Positions 44,450-53,501 of a DNA stretch of 53,501 nucleotides are shown one piece after another; the first letter of the stretch is position 1; each line of letters opens with the position of its first letter. The position numbers and the translations under genes are program-made. The stretch covers positions 1-53,501 of the forward strand of contig CAJWLW010000005.1 in assembly GCA_913042885.1 (NCBI GenBank), given 5' to 3'. This DNA is from an uncultured Lentisphaeria bacterium (GTDB lineage Bacteria; Verrucomicrobiota; Lentisphaeria; JABSQK01; CAJWLW01). The notes under the pieces were generated by a model, which saw nothing but the letters and a program-made list of their open reading frames with translations, was not told the origin of the DNA and searched no databases.

Positions 44450-45850
44450 CTAGGCATTTCTGATGACGCAACTGAATGCCCAGCAGCGCCATTCGATGTT
44501 GTTGAAATTACTCAGCCTGATGACAAGCTTGTTGTTCCCTTTTTTGAGGATGATCGGCAATTCGGTTGCCTTAAAACCGGTATCGTGCTGTAACGTTGAG
44601 ACCGGTTCTCCGTTCAGCCACACCTTCAGCCAGTCGTCGAAGCCAAGGCGAAGTATCACGTTTCTTTCTTCTCGGGACGAGATCACAGTGCTTGCATAGG
44701 CGGCACAGTTGTCGGGCTGGGTGCCTGTGTTGCCTATCTCGTTTCTGCGAAACCAGCGCGCGAAATCAACCCAGGTGTGTTCGGGTTCCATCTGTACGGT
44801 GGACAACTTTCGGTTTCCCCAGTCCCACTCTCCAGGCGTGCCCTTCGCCACTTCCGACGGAAGTTGCGTTTGCTCGAAACGCTTGTAGTCTGAAACGTCA
44901 AACGGGCCGGAAAGCGTCCATGTCTCAGGGGATTCGACCTCGACCACGTCCGTGCCGATTGCCTTGTAGTAGTACAAGACGTTCTCGACGTCGTTGGCTC
45001 GTGTCCCGAAACGAAGAACCATGGACGACTTGAAGACAACGCTGTCCATGCCGAAGAATCGATAAGCCACCATTTCCGAGCAATCATCACCCTCGCCAAG
45101 TACATGAACACCGCCCATCCATTGGCTCAAGTCTTTATACACACCGCCGGAATGGCCAAAGACGTCCTCGCTTCCAATCCCCCTGAGGACATGTGGGTTG
45201 GTTTCTCCATCGATCAGCCACGTATCCCCTCCGGTATGCCAGATCATATCGCAGTGATCATGACGTACGATGGCGTGGAACATCCCCGCGACGAATCCTT
45301 TGCCGTCAATTGCACCAAGCAGAGTAGTTCCCAGCGGTGCCGCTGGTTTTTCTTCGCTGAAAAGGGCATGCAGCCGGTATGGCGTCAGTGAGACCTTACT
45401 GTCATACTTCTGCCAATTGACCATCGACCAGATCGATGCCGTTTTCGGATCTGTGTTGCGCAGGATTATCCTGCAGGAGGACTGAAAGGGAATGGGAAAG
45501 TATGAATTATACCCGTTTTGCGGCAGGAGATTGATCGCGGCTGATTCAATGCGATAGAATTCCTTTCCCAGTAGGACGCCGAAGAATTGGGACATCATCA
45601 TCTGAATCTGCTGAACGCCATCGCAGATGATTTCTATTTCGAGCTCAGACGTTCCAGACGTGGTGATCCAGAAATGCCGAACGCAGCCGGGGCCCTCGGC
45701 ATCGATCAGCTTGTACGCCTCCCCTTCGCTGAGCTGGAGGCAGTTTGTGCTGCGGTGAGAGTCGTACTCGCCTGGAAGCTGAATAAGTGGAAAGTTTGGA
45801 TCCGGGATGAGTGGTTGTTCATTGCCGTGTGCCATTTTGGATCCAATCAT
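44450..45850 (-). CDS. DUF2961 / GH172-family glycosidase
   Basis: 466 residues. Signatures are EGPGCVRHFWIT, NGYNSYFPIPF, LIDGETNPHVLRGIGSEDVFG and a C-terminal beta domain (KVWLNGEPVST). In GH172 the conserved acidic residues around the G-x-G-S/T-E-D loop are catalytic; E216 and E228 here are the candidates. The family includes difructose dianhydride and alpha-furanosidase enzymes acting on D-fructofuranose or D-arabinofuranose. No signal peptide, so intracellular or exported by another route. ATGs at 45850 and 45835 are both possible and neither has a good ribosome-binding site. Convergent with the GNAT gene. Confidence 0.82.
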   Translation of the reverse strand: MIGSKMAHGNEQPLIPDPNFPLIQLPGEYDSHRSTNCLQLSEGEAYKLIDAEGPGCVRHFWITTSGTSELEIEIICDGVQQIQMMMSQFFGVLLGKEFYRIESAAINLLPQNGYNSYFPIPFQSSCRIILRNTDPKTASIWSMVNWQKYDSKVSLTPYRLHALFSEEKPAAPLGTTLLGAIDGKGFVAGMFHAIVRHDHCDMIWHTGGDTWLIDGETNPHVLRGIGSEDVFGHSGGVYKDLSQWMGGVHVLGEGDDCSEMVAYRFFGMDSVVFKSSMVLRFGTRANDVENVLYYYKAIGTDVVEVESPETWTLSGPFDVSDYKRFEQTQLPSEVAKGTPGEWDWGNRKLSTVQMEPEHTWVDFARWFRRNEIGNTGTQPDNCAAYASTVISSREERNVILRLGFDDWLKVWLNGEPVSTLQHDTGFKATELPIILKKGNNKLVIRLSNFNNIEWRCWAFSCVIRNA

Positions 45851-46219
45851 CTACGTGCTTTTTTGGGCCGAACACCGAGACGCGCGGTGCTTGGCGCCGG
45901 CCCGCAGCCGGTGGATCGGTGCGGTTGTCGTGTTGCGGGTCAATGTAGTTCGAGCTTCGTTGCAAAAAAGAGGAAAACAACCGTCATGCCAAACTCATGC
46001 TCGCGCGCTTTCCAAGGGAATGGATTTACGGGAACGTTTTGTAGGCCGGCCCTTGCCAGTTAGACGAAGACGATGTCGCCGACTGTCTCCAGAAGCATCT
46101 TCATCTGCGTGTTGAGATTCAGCCAGTTTTCCCTTGAGTGAACTGCAGCCCAAGTTAGATTCATTCAGCAAAACAATTAATCCGAAAGGATCGGAACCAT
46201 GTGGAAGGAGAGAAGCATT
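45851..46219. other. Intergenic region with a small orphan frame
   Basis: Divergent spacer before the large secreted glycosidase gene. A minus-strand frame at 46060-46164 codes for 34 residues (MNLTWAAVHSRENW, then LNLNTQMKMLLETVGD and IVFV). It reads like the natural C-terminus of a larger protein and may be a remnant. Otherwise I see nothing. Confidence 0.35.
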
Positions 46220-49200
46220 ATGAGGCGTTTCATCTCAGCGCTGGCACTGGTGACCGCAGTCTGTATCATAGCTGCACAAAACGCAGCGGGATACGAAAGC
46301 CTTGACCCGGATCTCTGGCATGTGCGGGTAACCAACTCTGCAGATGCACATGACCGGCTGTGCGTTCGTGTGTACGTCAATCCTGTTGGCATACCGGGAG
46401 GCGGAGACACAATCTATATAGGCCGGGGCGGTGAACAAAAACGCATGCCTACGGTGGGCCACTGGCTGGAACCCGGACAAAGCAGCGACTGGACGGATAT
46501 CGGTGTCCATATTCCTGCGAAAAAACCGGAGACGAATGATCTGATCGGGGTGTTCGTCGGGGCGATGTACGCGCCGTACGATGTCGAGGCTGCGGGGTTG
46601 ATCAGGATAGACACCCGCGCCGGGACGATAGAACAGATCAGCAAGACTAAGTACACCGATCTCGGCAGCGCCCATGACAGGGCTCAAAAGTACTTCTTCG
46701 GCGCCCGGCCCGGCGGCGGAATAGATGTCATAGACGGCAGCAGCGGCAACTGGATCTTTACCAGTATCAGCGACACCGCGTACAACCGGGTAGTCGGCTA
46801 CAGAGCGGGATCTGGCGTAGCCTTCGGTGCGAAAGCAGCCGGCGGCCTGGATGTAATGAGCCTTGGGGAAGGGAAGTGGACCACAACCAATCTGGCAAAC
46901 GCGGGCACCAGGCACTATTCCGATTTGTCACCCGAGGCGCTCCAGCCCCTGATGTTCGCAGCACCGGCGACTGCAGACGATTACTACCAGGGCGGGGACA
47001 GGAAAAACTGCGGGCTTGAAACGTGGAATCATACCGCTGGTCCTTCAGGCCTTTATGAGCCGGACAAGTTATACACGGATCTGGCGTTTGGTAGATACTA
47101 TCAGATGGTCTATTGCGCCGGCCCGAAGGGCCTGGATTACTTCACCTGGGCCGGCGATCCCGAGTTATTGGATTTGCCGGCGCACATCAACGATACAGTG
47201 TACAATTCCATCACCGGTGACGATGGATATGCTGTCGGTGATGCAGCGACGTTCATGGCGCATACGGTGTTCGGCGCCAAGACAGGCGGCGGTATAGACA
47301 AGTGCTGGAAGGGTGAAGACAACGTCTGGCACACGGCAGCCCTTACCAAAGCAGGAAACACGACGTACAGCATCTTGTGGAAGGACTGGGCAGAGGGCGA
47401 GAACCGGAACGGTCACATTTTTGCCGCGGGAAAATCCGGCGGGCTGTGGAGAGTTGATGCGAACGACATAGAGAAGCCTCTTCTGTTGAGCCCTGGGAAG
47501 TTCACGAATCTGGTGGGCTGCCGTGAACTGGGCAGCGTCATCTACGGCGTGGCGTCTGAAGGTGACCAGCCGGCGGTTCGGGCCCCCGGTAAGGAAGCTG
47601 CGAACCAGGGCTTCATCGTCGAACTGGCGCGGGGGCCGCAGAAAGAAGTCGTTCGTAAAGTAGATGTATCGGATCCGGATCTGACTTTTTTCGGCGTCGG
47701 GGTGTCCTTGAGCGTGGAGCCCAAGTTGCCGACACAGGGCTTTCTCATACCAATCGATCCATCCGGTCCCCATCGCATCTGGACACTCGAGGAGGCTGCC
47801 CAGGCGCAGCTTGACAGTATCGGGTTCGAGCCCGGAGCGCCTTATGAGAAATGCCGGTACATGTGGTTTGCATCCCTGCAGAATATGGGACGTAACCATC
47901 ACGATAAGGCGAATTTTAAGAATCCTTCACGCCTTGAGAAGATGCAAATCGAAATAGCGCGCCGACTGGGCTACAACAACCTCACCCAGTATGCCAGAGA
48001 CGCTGAAGACATCAGGGCAATGGAGGCCATGGGCATAAAGCCGGTGCGTGGCACATTGATCGGGCACAGTCTTAAGCAGGCGCCGTTGGGGTCAATGCAA
48101 TCGTTTGCGCCTGTTCTGCGAAAGCAGGCCCGCGAGCTGAGAGAGGCCGGTTTGCTGGATTTTGTGCGAATGGTCAGCCTCGGCGACGAATACAATGTGC
48201 AGTGCATCGTCTCCACACCGGAGGAGCAGGATGCAGCGTTCGTGGCGCATCTCAAACAGAAAGGGTTCAAGCCGGGAGATTTTATCAGGCCTGAAGACGA
48301 AGCGGCTGCCGCCGGGAAACCGGAGAATGAACAGTGGAAACTAGTTCATCTTGGCAGCGCCGCCCAGTTTGGCGGCGACAAGAATCTGGCGCGGAAGCCG
48401 AAGCTCTTGTATGAGGCCTATGTGTTCCGATACGAGTTTTGGGCGCGGGAAAATGCCGAGTTCACCCGGCTGGTCAAGCAGTATTTCCCCGAGGATACGG
48501 AAACAGGGATAAACTTCACGCCTGATGCCAGCTGGCCTGATGTACCCCGATTCATCAATATGGTGCGTGACGGCGGAATGACTGTGCCCTGGTCCGAGGA
48601 TTGGTATGGGCTGAATGCCAACCCTGTACAGGATCACGGCTTCATGTTTGCCGCGCTTCGCCATGCTGCAGACTATAATAATGCGCCCGTTTCCTTTTAC
48701 ACCATTCCGCTCTATCCCGCAAATGAAGTGCTGCGGATGAACTACTACGCCTTGGGCAACCAGGTCAAGTTCATCAATCACTACGCGATTTTCCACCAGG
48801 CTTACGGGCATCACGGTGTCTATCTGGACTTTATGCAGGGTCTTGCCAACTATCCTGTGATCCGTCGCATTACCAGCACAGTTGCCAGGATCGACGAGCG
48901 CCTGTACCGGGCTCGCATGCGCCCGGCCGAGGCAGCCATACTCATGCTCAAGGCCACCGATGCCTGGGACCGTGAGGATGTTGTCGACAACCTTGGACAG
49001 CATCCGACCTACGTCAATAATTGGGACCGCAAGTCGCTTTTCCTCGCTTTAAGACACGCGCATGTTCCGGTGGACATTGTCACCGATGACGATGTGGCTG
49101 CGGGAAAGCTGTCGAAATACAAGGTTCTCTACCTCACGGGCCAGTATCTACTGTCCGAATCCGTGCCGAATCTCACGCAATGGGTGAAGGACGGCGGGAT

Positions 49201-49930
49201 TCTGGTATCGAGTGGCGGCGGCGGATTGCTGAATCAGCATGGTGAACCCATGCCCGCCATGTATAACCTGTACGGTTTGGAGAGCGCCAACCTGAAGCGT
49301 CCAATCCGGGTTATCGCAGGACTTGGGGGCTATGATTTCTCTTTGGAGCGTATGGAGCCCCTCGACATCATGACATTTCGGGCGGGACCGGGCCGGGAGA
49401 GCAAGAGCATCCCCGTGCTGTGTTACAAGCAGACCATGAAGCCCACGGCACAAGCATCGGTAATAGCCACCTATTCCGATGGGTCGCCGGCGGCGGTGGA
49501 GCGCAGGGTTGGCAGAGGCCAAGCTGTGCTGTCAGGCGGCTTGTTGGGTTTGGCATATTTGCGGCCGGCGATGAATTGGATTCCCGAAAGCCCCAGTGCC
49601 CAGAAATACGATCACTATCCCGAATCGTATCCCTCGGCGGTGCGCCGACTGATCTCGAGCTGGGCCAAGGCAGCACAGGTACATAGATACGTTCTTACAT
49701 CGGATCGGCTTGTGGATGCAACGCTCCAGGAAGGACCACTGGGGGCCGTCGTTACATTGACCAGCTTCCGGAAGAGGGATATCCCTCAATTGACCGTGAG
49801 CATCCCGGGATTGCCGGGAGCGCGCAAGATCACGAGCCTGCGGCATGGCGATCTGAAAGTGACTCAGGGGAAATACGGACCGACGGTGCGTCTGCCGATG
49901 GATGTAGGTGATTTCCTGGTGATTGACTAG
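46220..49930 (+). CDS. Large secreted GH42-like glycoside hydrolase
   Basis: 1236 residues from the ATG at 46220; GGAGAGAAG lies before it, ruling out the ATG at 46199. Signal peptide RRFISALALVTAVCIIAA. About 130-440 holds repeated beta motifs (FFGARPGGGIDVID, FGAKAAGGLDVMS, FGAKTGGGIDKC), probably a propeller-like region. A barrel from about 540 has E656 in SLGDEYN and E792 in VPWSEDWYG as candidate catalytic acids. A GH42-type trimerisation (glutamine-amidotransferase-like) domain follows near 950-1010 (VDIVTDDDVAAGKLSKYKVLYL, LTQWVKDGGILV). It probably cleaves a beta-linked galactan-like polymer outside the cytoplasm; specificity is not readable. The DUF4838 gene follows after 81 bp. Confidence 0.72.
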   Translation: MRRFISALALVTAVCIIAAQNAAGYESLDPDLWHVRVTNSADAHDRLCVRVYVNPVGIPGGGDTIYIGRGGEQKRMPTVGHWLEPGQSSDWTDIGVHIPAKKPETNDLIGVFVGAMYAPYDVEAAGLIRIDTRAGTIEQISKTKYTDLGSAHDRAQKYFFGARPGGGIDVIDGSSGNWIFTSISDTAYNRVVGYRAGSGVAFGAKAAGGLDVMSLGEGKWTTTNLANAGTRHYSDLSPEALQPLMFAAPATADDYYQGGDRKNCGLETWNHTAGPSGLYEPDKLYTDLAFGRYYQMVYCAGPKGLDYFTWAGDPELLDLPAHINDTVYNSITGDDGYAVGDAATFMAHTVFGAKTGGGIDKCWKGEDNVWHTAALTKAGNTTYSILWKDWAEGENRNGHIFAAGKSGGLWRVDANDIEKPLLLSPGKFTNLVGCRELGSVIYGVASEGDQPAVRAPGKEAANQGFIVELARGPQKEVVRKVDVSDPDLTFFGVGVSLSVEPKLPTQGFLIPIDPSGPHRIWTLEEAAQAQLDSIGFEPGAPYEKCRYMWFASLQNMGRNHHDKANFKNPSRLEKMQIEIARRLGYNNLTQYARDAEDIRAMEAMGIKPVRGTLIGHSLKQAPLGSMQSFAPVLRKQARELREAGLLDFVRMVSLGDEYNVQCIVSTPEEQDAAFVAHLKQKGFKPGDFIRPEDEAAAAGKPENEQWKLVHLGSAAQFGGDKNLARKPKLLYEAYVFRYEFWARENAEFTRLVKQYFPEDTETGINFTPDASWPDVPRFINMVRDGGMTVPWSEDWYGLNANPVQDHGFMFAALRHAADYNNAPVSFYTIPLYPANEVLRMNYYALGNQVKFINHYAIFHQAYGHHGVYLDFMQGLANYPVIRRITSTVARIDERLYRARMRPAEAAILMLKATDAWDREDVVDNLGQHPTYVNNWDRKSLFLALRHAHVPVDIVTDDDVAAGKLSKYKVLYLTGQYLLSESVPNLTQWVKDGGILVSSGGGGLLNQHGEPMPAMYNLYGLESANLKRPIRVIAGLGGYDFSLERMEPLDIMTFRAGPGRESKSIPVLCYKQTMKPTAQASVIATYSDGSPAAVERRVGRGQAVLSGGLLGLAYLRPAMNWIPESPSAQKYDHYPESYPSAVRRLISSWAKAAQVHRYVLTSDRLVDATLQEGPLGAVVTLTSFRKRDIPQLTVSIPGLPGARKITSLRHGDLKVTQGKYGPTVRLPMDVGDFLVID

Positions 49931-49997
49931 AGGAAAAACGAAGACCGGATCAGCGAAACTGTGGATTTCGCAACGAAGATCGAATCTATTACCAAAC

Positions 49998-50005
49998 AAG
50001 GAGGT
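49998..50005 (+). promoter_or_regulatory. Ribosome-binding site deciding the DUF4838 gene start
   Basis: AAGGAGGT lies seven bases before ATG 50012. The longer open frame from 49961 would place this site inside the coding region, so the shorter start is preferred. Confidence 0.8.
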
Positions 50006-50011
50006 ATTCGA

Positions 50012-52393
50012 ATGATGTCCAGATACAGTCTGAGAAAGGCAGGACTCGTCCTGCTGGCAGGTATTTTGCTTGCGGGCCTTGCCGGAGGGACGGCAAACGC
50101 GATGGTCATCGCAAAGGACGGGACGCCCGCCGCCACGATCGTCATCTCGGCCGACGCCGGCGACAAGGTGCGGTCGGCAGCGGCGGAACTCCGGAGCTAC
50201 ATCGAAAAGATCTCCGGTGCGAAACTGCCGCTCGTGACCGACGGGGACGCCACGAAAGGACCGGTCATCCTGGTCGGCAGGAGCAAGCTCACCGATGCAG
50301 CGAACGTCAAAATCCCATCGGGCCTGACACACGCGCGGCGCGAGGAGGGCTTTGTCATCCATTGCCGTGGCGACAGGCTGATCCTCGCCGGCAACAACCA
50401 GGGCTCCTACCACGGGACGCAGTACGCCGTTTACGAGTTCCTTGAGCGCCTGGGGGTTCGGTGGTTCATGCCCGGCGAGTTCGGCGAGATCGTGCCTGAG
50501 CTGGCCACCATCCAGTTCGCCGACGTTCAGGTGCGGGAGACACCCGATTTCGTAATGCGCAGCCGGTGGTTCATGGGGCAGCATCTGGTGCCTGAGGCGA
50601 ATGAACTTGATTCACAGTGGAAGCTCAGAAACAAGATGAGCCCCATGCACGAGGTGTCCCAGTTCAAGATGGGCGGGGACAGCTCGGTGCGTACGGTCAT
50701 CGACAAGGCACTGTTCAAGGAACATCCCGAGTACTTCGCGATGAATGCCGACGGCACACGCACTGAGTACCTCCCGAGCTTGAGCCACCCGAAGGCGGTC
50801 GAGATTGCCGCCGGGATCATCAAGAAGCACTTCCGCGATAACCCGGAGGAAAATGCCTACGCCATGGCGCCCGACGACGGCCGGCCGCGTGACTGGGATC
50901 CCGAGACCCTGAAGTGGCACCACGGCTTCACCGATCTGATGGGCCGGGACGGCGTCCCGGCCGAAGCAAGCACGAGCGAGGAATGGTTCCGATTCGTCAA
51001 CCTGGTCACCGCCGAGGTTCGTAAGGAATTTCCCGATATCTACATCTCGACGAACGGCTATGCCAATCGGAACATCCCGCCGCAGGGCGTCACGTTGGAC
51101 GATCACCTGGTGATCCTGTTCTGCGCCAACTGGTGCGACACCTACCATGCCTACGACAATCCAAAAAGCTGGCAGACCGTCCGCCAGGGCCAGATGCTGC
51201 AGGCGTGGACGAGCCAGTGCGATAACGTCTGGATATACGACTACAACTACGTCAACCTCGTCTCGGCACTGACGGCTGTGCCACGGGTGCGCAAGCTGGC
51301 CCACGACTTCCCGCTCATGAAGGAATGGGGCATAATGGGCTTCATCGCCGAGACGCGCAACGCCTGGATGGAGAGTGGGATCACCACGCGGTACGTGCGT
51401 GCCAATCTCCAGTGGGATGCCGGTGCGGACGTCGAGGCGATCCTGGACGACTACTTCGAGAAGTGGTACGGCAGGGCCGCGGTGCCCGCACGCGATTTCT
51501 GGGATGCCCTTGAGGAGACGATGGAAGAGACGCCGATGCTCGGCCACGAAGACCGTTTCATGCCCGGTGTCTACACGCCGGCGCTGCTCTCGAAGCTGGA
51601 GAAATCTGTGGCGAAAGCGGAGCAGCTAGCGGACACAGATCGTACGCAACTGCACGTGCAGGTGGACCGGCTGATCTTCGAGCACCTTAAACGGTACATG
51701 GACATGCGCGGCGCCGAGTTCGAAGCCGACTTCGCCGCGGCCGCCGAGCACGCCGGGCGGATGATGGATGTGCGAAAAAAACTCAGCGGGATCAGCCCCG
51801 TTTTCTGTTTGCCGGATGAAGACACTTCCGCGTCCGGGATCTGGTACTGGGGGGTGACCCACCGCAAGCGTTATTACGAGTCGCTGGCAGCGAAGACGTC
51901 AGGTGAGACCGGGGATCTGGTGGCGCTCCTCCCGACGGCGGCGAAGTTCCGGACCGACCCGCGCGACGAGGGTCGTTTCGCGGGGTGGTTCGATCCTGAG
52001 GCTCATGACGGTGACTGGGAGACCATCCTCACGTCCAAATCGTTCCTCAGGCAGGGGTACATGGACGAGGTGGGATATCCCTACATGGGCTACATCTGGT
52101 ACCGACTCGAGGTCGACGTTCCCGAGAAGTTCGCGGGCAGAAAGATCATGCTTTATGCCCCGATCGTCGAGACCGAGGCGTGGAGCTGGGTGAACGGTAA
52201 GTACGTCGGTCACCGTGAATACCGCGAGGCGTACATCCGACCGGCTGAGATGGAGCTCGACGTGACGGCGGCCGTCGAAGCGGGGAAGACGAACGTGATC
52301 GCGATCCGCGTCGGCACCGGACTCAACGCTGCGCAGGCTGCCAACGGCCTGATGTCGCGTCTGTTCATGTACGCCCCGAAAGACGAGGAATGA
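50012..52393 (+). CDS. Secreted DUF4838 protein with alpha-glucuronidase-like N-domain
   Basis: 793 residues. The signal peptide ends near GGTANA (residue 30). The N-domain (SAAAELRSYIEKISGAKLPL, ILAGNNQGSYHGTQYAVYEF, LGVRWFMPGE) matches the alpha-glucuronidase-type N-terminal domain found before DUF4838. The DUF4838 barrel follows (about 195-475; FCANWCDTYHAYDNP, WIYDYNYVNLVSAL). The C-terminal 110 residues form a GH2-like sugar-binding jellyroll (WYRLEVDVPEKFAG, WVNGKYVGHREYRE). Proteins of this build are common in polysaccharide clusters of Lentisphaerota and Bacteroidota; an acidic-sugar glycosidase is suspected but activity is not established. Between the GH42-like gene and the FG-GAP gene in one operon. 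Confidence 0.8.
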   Translation: MMSRYSLRKAGLVLLAGILLAGLAGGTANAMVIAKDGTPAATIVISADAGDKVRSAAAELRSYIEKISGAKLPLVTDGDATKGPVILVGRSKLTDAANVKIPSGLTHARREEGFVIHCRGDRLILAGNNQGSYHGTQYAVYEFLERLGVRWFMPGEFGEIVPELATIQFADVQVRETPDFVMRSRWFMGQHLVPEANELDSQWKLRNKMSPMHEVSQFKMGGDSSVRTVIDKALFKEHPEYFAMNADGTRTEYLPSLSHPKAVEIAAGIIKKHFRDNPEENAYAMAPDDGRPRDWDPETLKWHHGFTDLMGRDGVPAEASTSEEWFRFVNLVTAEVRKEFPDIYISTNGYANRNIPPQGVTLDDHLVILFCANWCDTYHAYDNPKSWQTVRQGQMLQAWTSQCDNVWIYDYNYVNLVSALTAVPRVRKLAHDFPLMKEWGIMGFIAETRNAWMESGITTRYVRANLQWDAGADVEAILDDYFEKWYGRAAVPARDFWDALEETMEETPMLGHEDRFMPGVYTPALLSKLEKSVAKAEQLADTDRTQLHVQVDRLIFEHLKRYMDMRGAEFEADFAAAAEHAGRMMDVRKKLSGISPVFCLPDEDTSASGIWYWGVTHRKRYYESLAAKTSGETGDLVALLPTAAKFRTDPRDEGRFAGWFDPEAHDGDWETILTSKSFLRQGYMDEVGYPYMGYIWYRLEVDVPEKFAGRKIMLYAPIVETEAWSWVNGKYVGHREYREAYIRPAEMELDVTAAVEAGKTNVIAIRVGTGLNAAQAANGLMSRLFMYAPKDEE

Positions 52394-52426
52394 GCAGTCA
52401 AAGCGAGAGATAGGCGGGCAGCTCCC

Positions 52427-53501
52427 ATGCGTGTAATACTATCCACCATCGTATTAGCAGCCTGCAGCGCCGCCCTGACTGCAGCGGCAGAACCGGTGAC
52501 GATCGACTTCAACGGGTGGCAGCCGATGGGGTACGCCGACGGTGGCGTGATCACGGGCACGAACCTCGAGGGGCCCAACGGCGAGAAGGCCATCTTCTTC
52601 ACCGGCACCTGGGATGCGCGGGGGGCGACCAATCGGCCGAACGGCATCGTGACCGTGCCCACCGTGCCGAACGGGACATACAACGTCGATTTCATCGAGA
52701 GGGCGGACAAGGATGTCGTCTTCACAACGGACGAGAACGGCCATATTGCCACCCTGAAAGGCAACGGTATAAAGACTGGGACCGTCGAGCGGATTGGGCC
52801 GTCCGCACTGCAAATCAACACGGTCGAGATCGTCTGGAAGACAGACGCGGATCCCCGCAAGATGATCGCACTGGACAACTCGTCCCGGATCCACGCGCCC
52901 GCGGGCACCTGCATGGTACCGACCGGCACGTGGGAGGTGCACTGGTGGGGCATGCATGAGTGGGGCAAGGCACCCGTGAAGAACACGACTTGCGAGATCT
53001 CGGTCAGCACCGGTGGTATTACGCCGGCAGAATTCGTCGTGCACGGTGGTACCCCCGATCCGGCAATCTTGTACATGGCCACGGGTGAAGCTGCGATCCC
53101 GCTGCGCGGCGCCGTAATCAGTTCACAGATAGTTGTCTTTGAGAACGTCACCGAGGCGATGGGACTCGGGGGAATGGGTAAAGGCCACGGCGCCTGGGTA
53201 GACTACAACAACGACGGCTGGACCGACCTCCAGGACGGACAGAACATCTGGCGCAATGAGGAAGGCATGAAGTTTGTCAAGTCCGGCTCAGGCAGCGGAC
53301 TGAGCGCCTGGGGTGACATCGACAACGACGGTTGGCTCGACTACTTCGGCGCCGGCGGCGGCGCGGTTATGTTCGGCTCCAGCGAGGGTGAGTTCACCGG
53401 GGCTGAGGAGAAACCCGAGCGGATCTGCCGGGTGAGCGACGGCGGTACGATCGCGGACGTTGACGGGGATGGGTTGCTGGACATCTACTGGACCGGCTAC
53501 G
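52427..53501 (+). CDS. Secreted FG-GAP/VCBS-repeat protein, cut by window end
   Basis: Starting at ATG 52427, 33 bp after the DUF4838 gene, the frame is open to the window end (358 complete codons). Signal peptide MRVILSTIVLAACSAALTAA. An N-terminal beta domain (about 25-215) precedes calcium-loop repeats of FG-GAP type: DYNNDGWTDL, DIDNDGWLDY and DVDGDGLLDI. These resemble the integrin-alpha/CRTAC1-like propellers of planctomycete and Lentisphaerota surface proteins. A ribosome-binding site is weak (GGCGGGCAG at distance). Probably exported with the two upstream enzymes and able to bind calcium; further domains may lie outside. Confidence 0.8.
   Translation, partial: MRVILSTIVLAACSAALTAAAEPVTIDFNGWQPMGYADGGVITGTNLEGPNGEKAIFFTGTWDARGATNRPNGIVTVPTVPNGTYNVDFIERADKDVVFTTDENGHIATLKGNGIKTGTVERIGPSALQINTVEIVWKTDADPRKMIALDNSSRIHAPAGTCMVPTGTWEVHWWGMHEWGKAPVKNTTCEISVSTGGITPAEFVVHGGTPDPAILYMATGEAAIPLRGAVISSQIVVFENVTEAMGLGGMGKGHGAWVDYNNDGWTDLQDGQNIWRNEEGMKFVKSGSGSGLSAWGDIDNDGWLDYFGAGGGAVMFGSSEGEFTGAEEKPERICRVSDGGTIADVDGDGLLDIYWTGY

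Noticed and set aside
44360..44593. Small plus-strand ORF MSKGRPTKLAAYDL
   Set aside because: It runs into the antisense of the GH172 gene; no ribosome-binding site and no family.
1..53501. Prophage, insertion sequence or integron
   Set aside because: No transposase, integrase, terminase or terminal inverted repeats were seen; rearrangements seem to involve local repeats only.

Overview
The window looks like a chromosomal piece of a Gram-negative PVC-superphylum bacterium, most likely Lentisphaerota or Kiritimatiellota. The evidence is three prepilin-like proteins with the [14 protein letters not shown]-terminus typical of those groups, many LamG, Asp-box and five-bladed-propeller proteins, phytanoyl-CoA dioxygenases, GH29, GH172, GH42-like and DUF4838 enzymes, and no SusC/SusD pairs. 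I see no rRNA, tRNA, CRISPR array, transposase or phage gene.

Layout. (1) 1-8.1 kb: secreted multidomain proteins. A minus-strand protein joins a tyrosinase-like dicopper domain, a von Willebrand A domain and a duplicated 170-residue module, and ends in unstable DNA repeats abutting the C-terminal third of an M29 aminopeptidase gene. A divergent modular matrixin-type protease shares a near-identical Ig-like module with it. (2) 8.2-12.3 kb, minus: a prepilin-like protein, then a likely operon of DapA-family aldolase, five-bladed propeller protein and an unknown. (3) 12.8-25.5 kb, plus: Asp-box protein, propeller protein, two prepilin-like genes with duplicated leaders, two large LamG proteins of an unrecognised family, and a GH29 alpha-L-fucosidase. 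(4) 25.5-29.7 kb, minus: phytanoyl-CoA dioxygenase, two Asp-box proteins, a decayed Gfo/Idh gene start, and a separate phosphoesterase. (5) 29.9-36.6 kb, plus operon: LamG protein, propeller protein, 2-hydroxyacid dehydrogenase, enolase-superfamily dehydratase. (6) 36.7-40.9 kb, minus: phytanoyl-CoA dioxygenase, phosphotriesterase-family hydrolase, and a seven-repeat propeller protein split by a foreign-looking domain. (7) 41.3-45.9 kb: nitrilase, glyoxalase I, GNAT acetyltransferase, GH172. (8) 46.2-53.5 kb, plus: secreted GH42-like, DUF4838 and FG-GAP proteins, the last cut by the window end.

How the genes may work together (inference). Secreted LamG, GH42-like and DUF4838 proteins would bind and cut a complex, probably algal or mucin-like, polysaccharide. 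GH29, GH172 and the propeller and Asp-box proteins would act on its fragments. The lactonase-like hydrolase, enolase-superfamily dehydratase, 2-hydroxyacid dehydrogenase and DapA-family aldolase resemble a non-phosphorylative sugar-acid route such as the one for L-fucose. No transporter or regulator is encoded here.

The best candidate for something undescribed is the trio of LamG proteins (17.8, 20.7 and 29.9 kb). Their shared central domain has paired conserved glutamates spaced as in clan GH-A glycosidases, but I recognise no family. Two truncated genes (M29 and Gfo/Idh) and the duplicated, rearranged LamG/propeller pair point to recent reshuffling.
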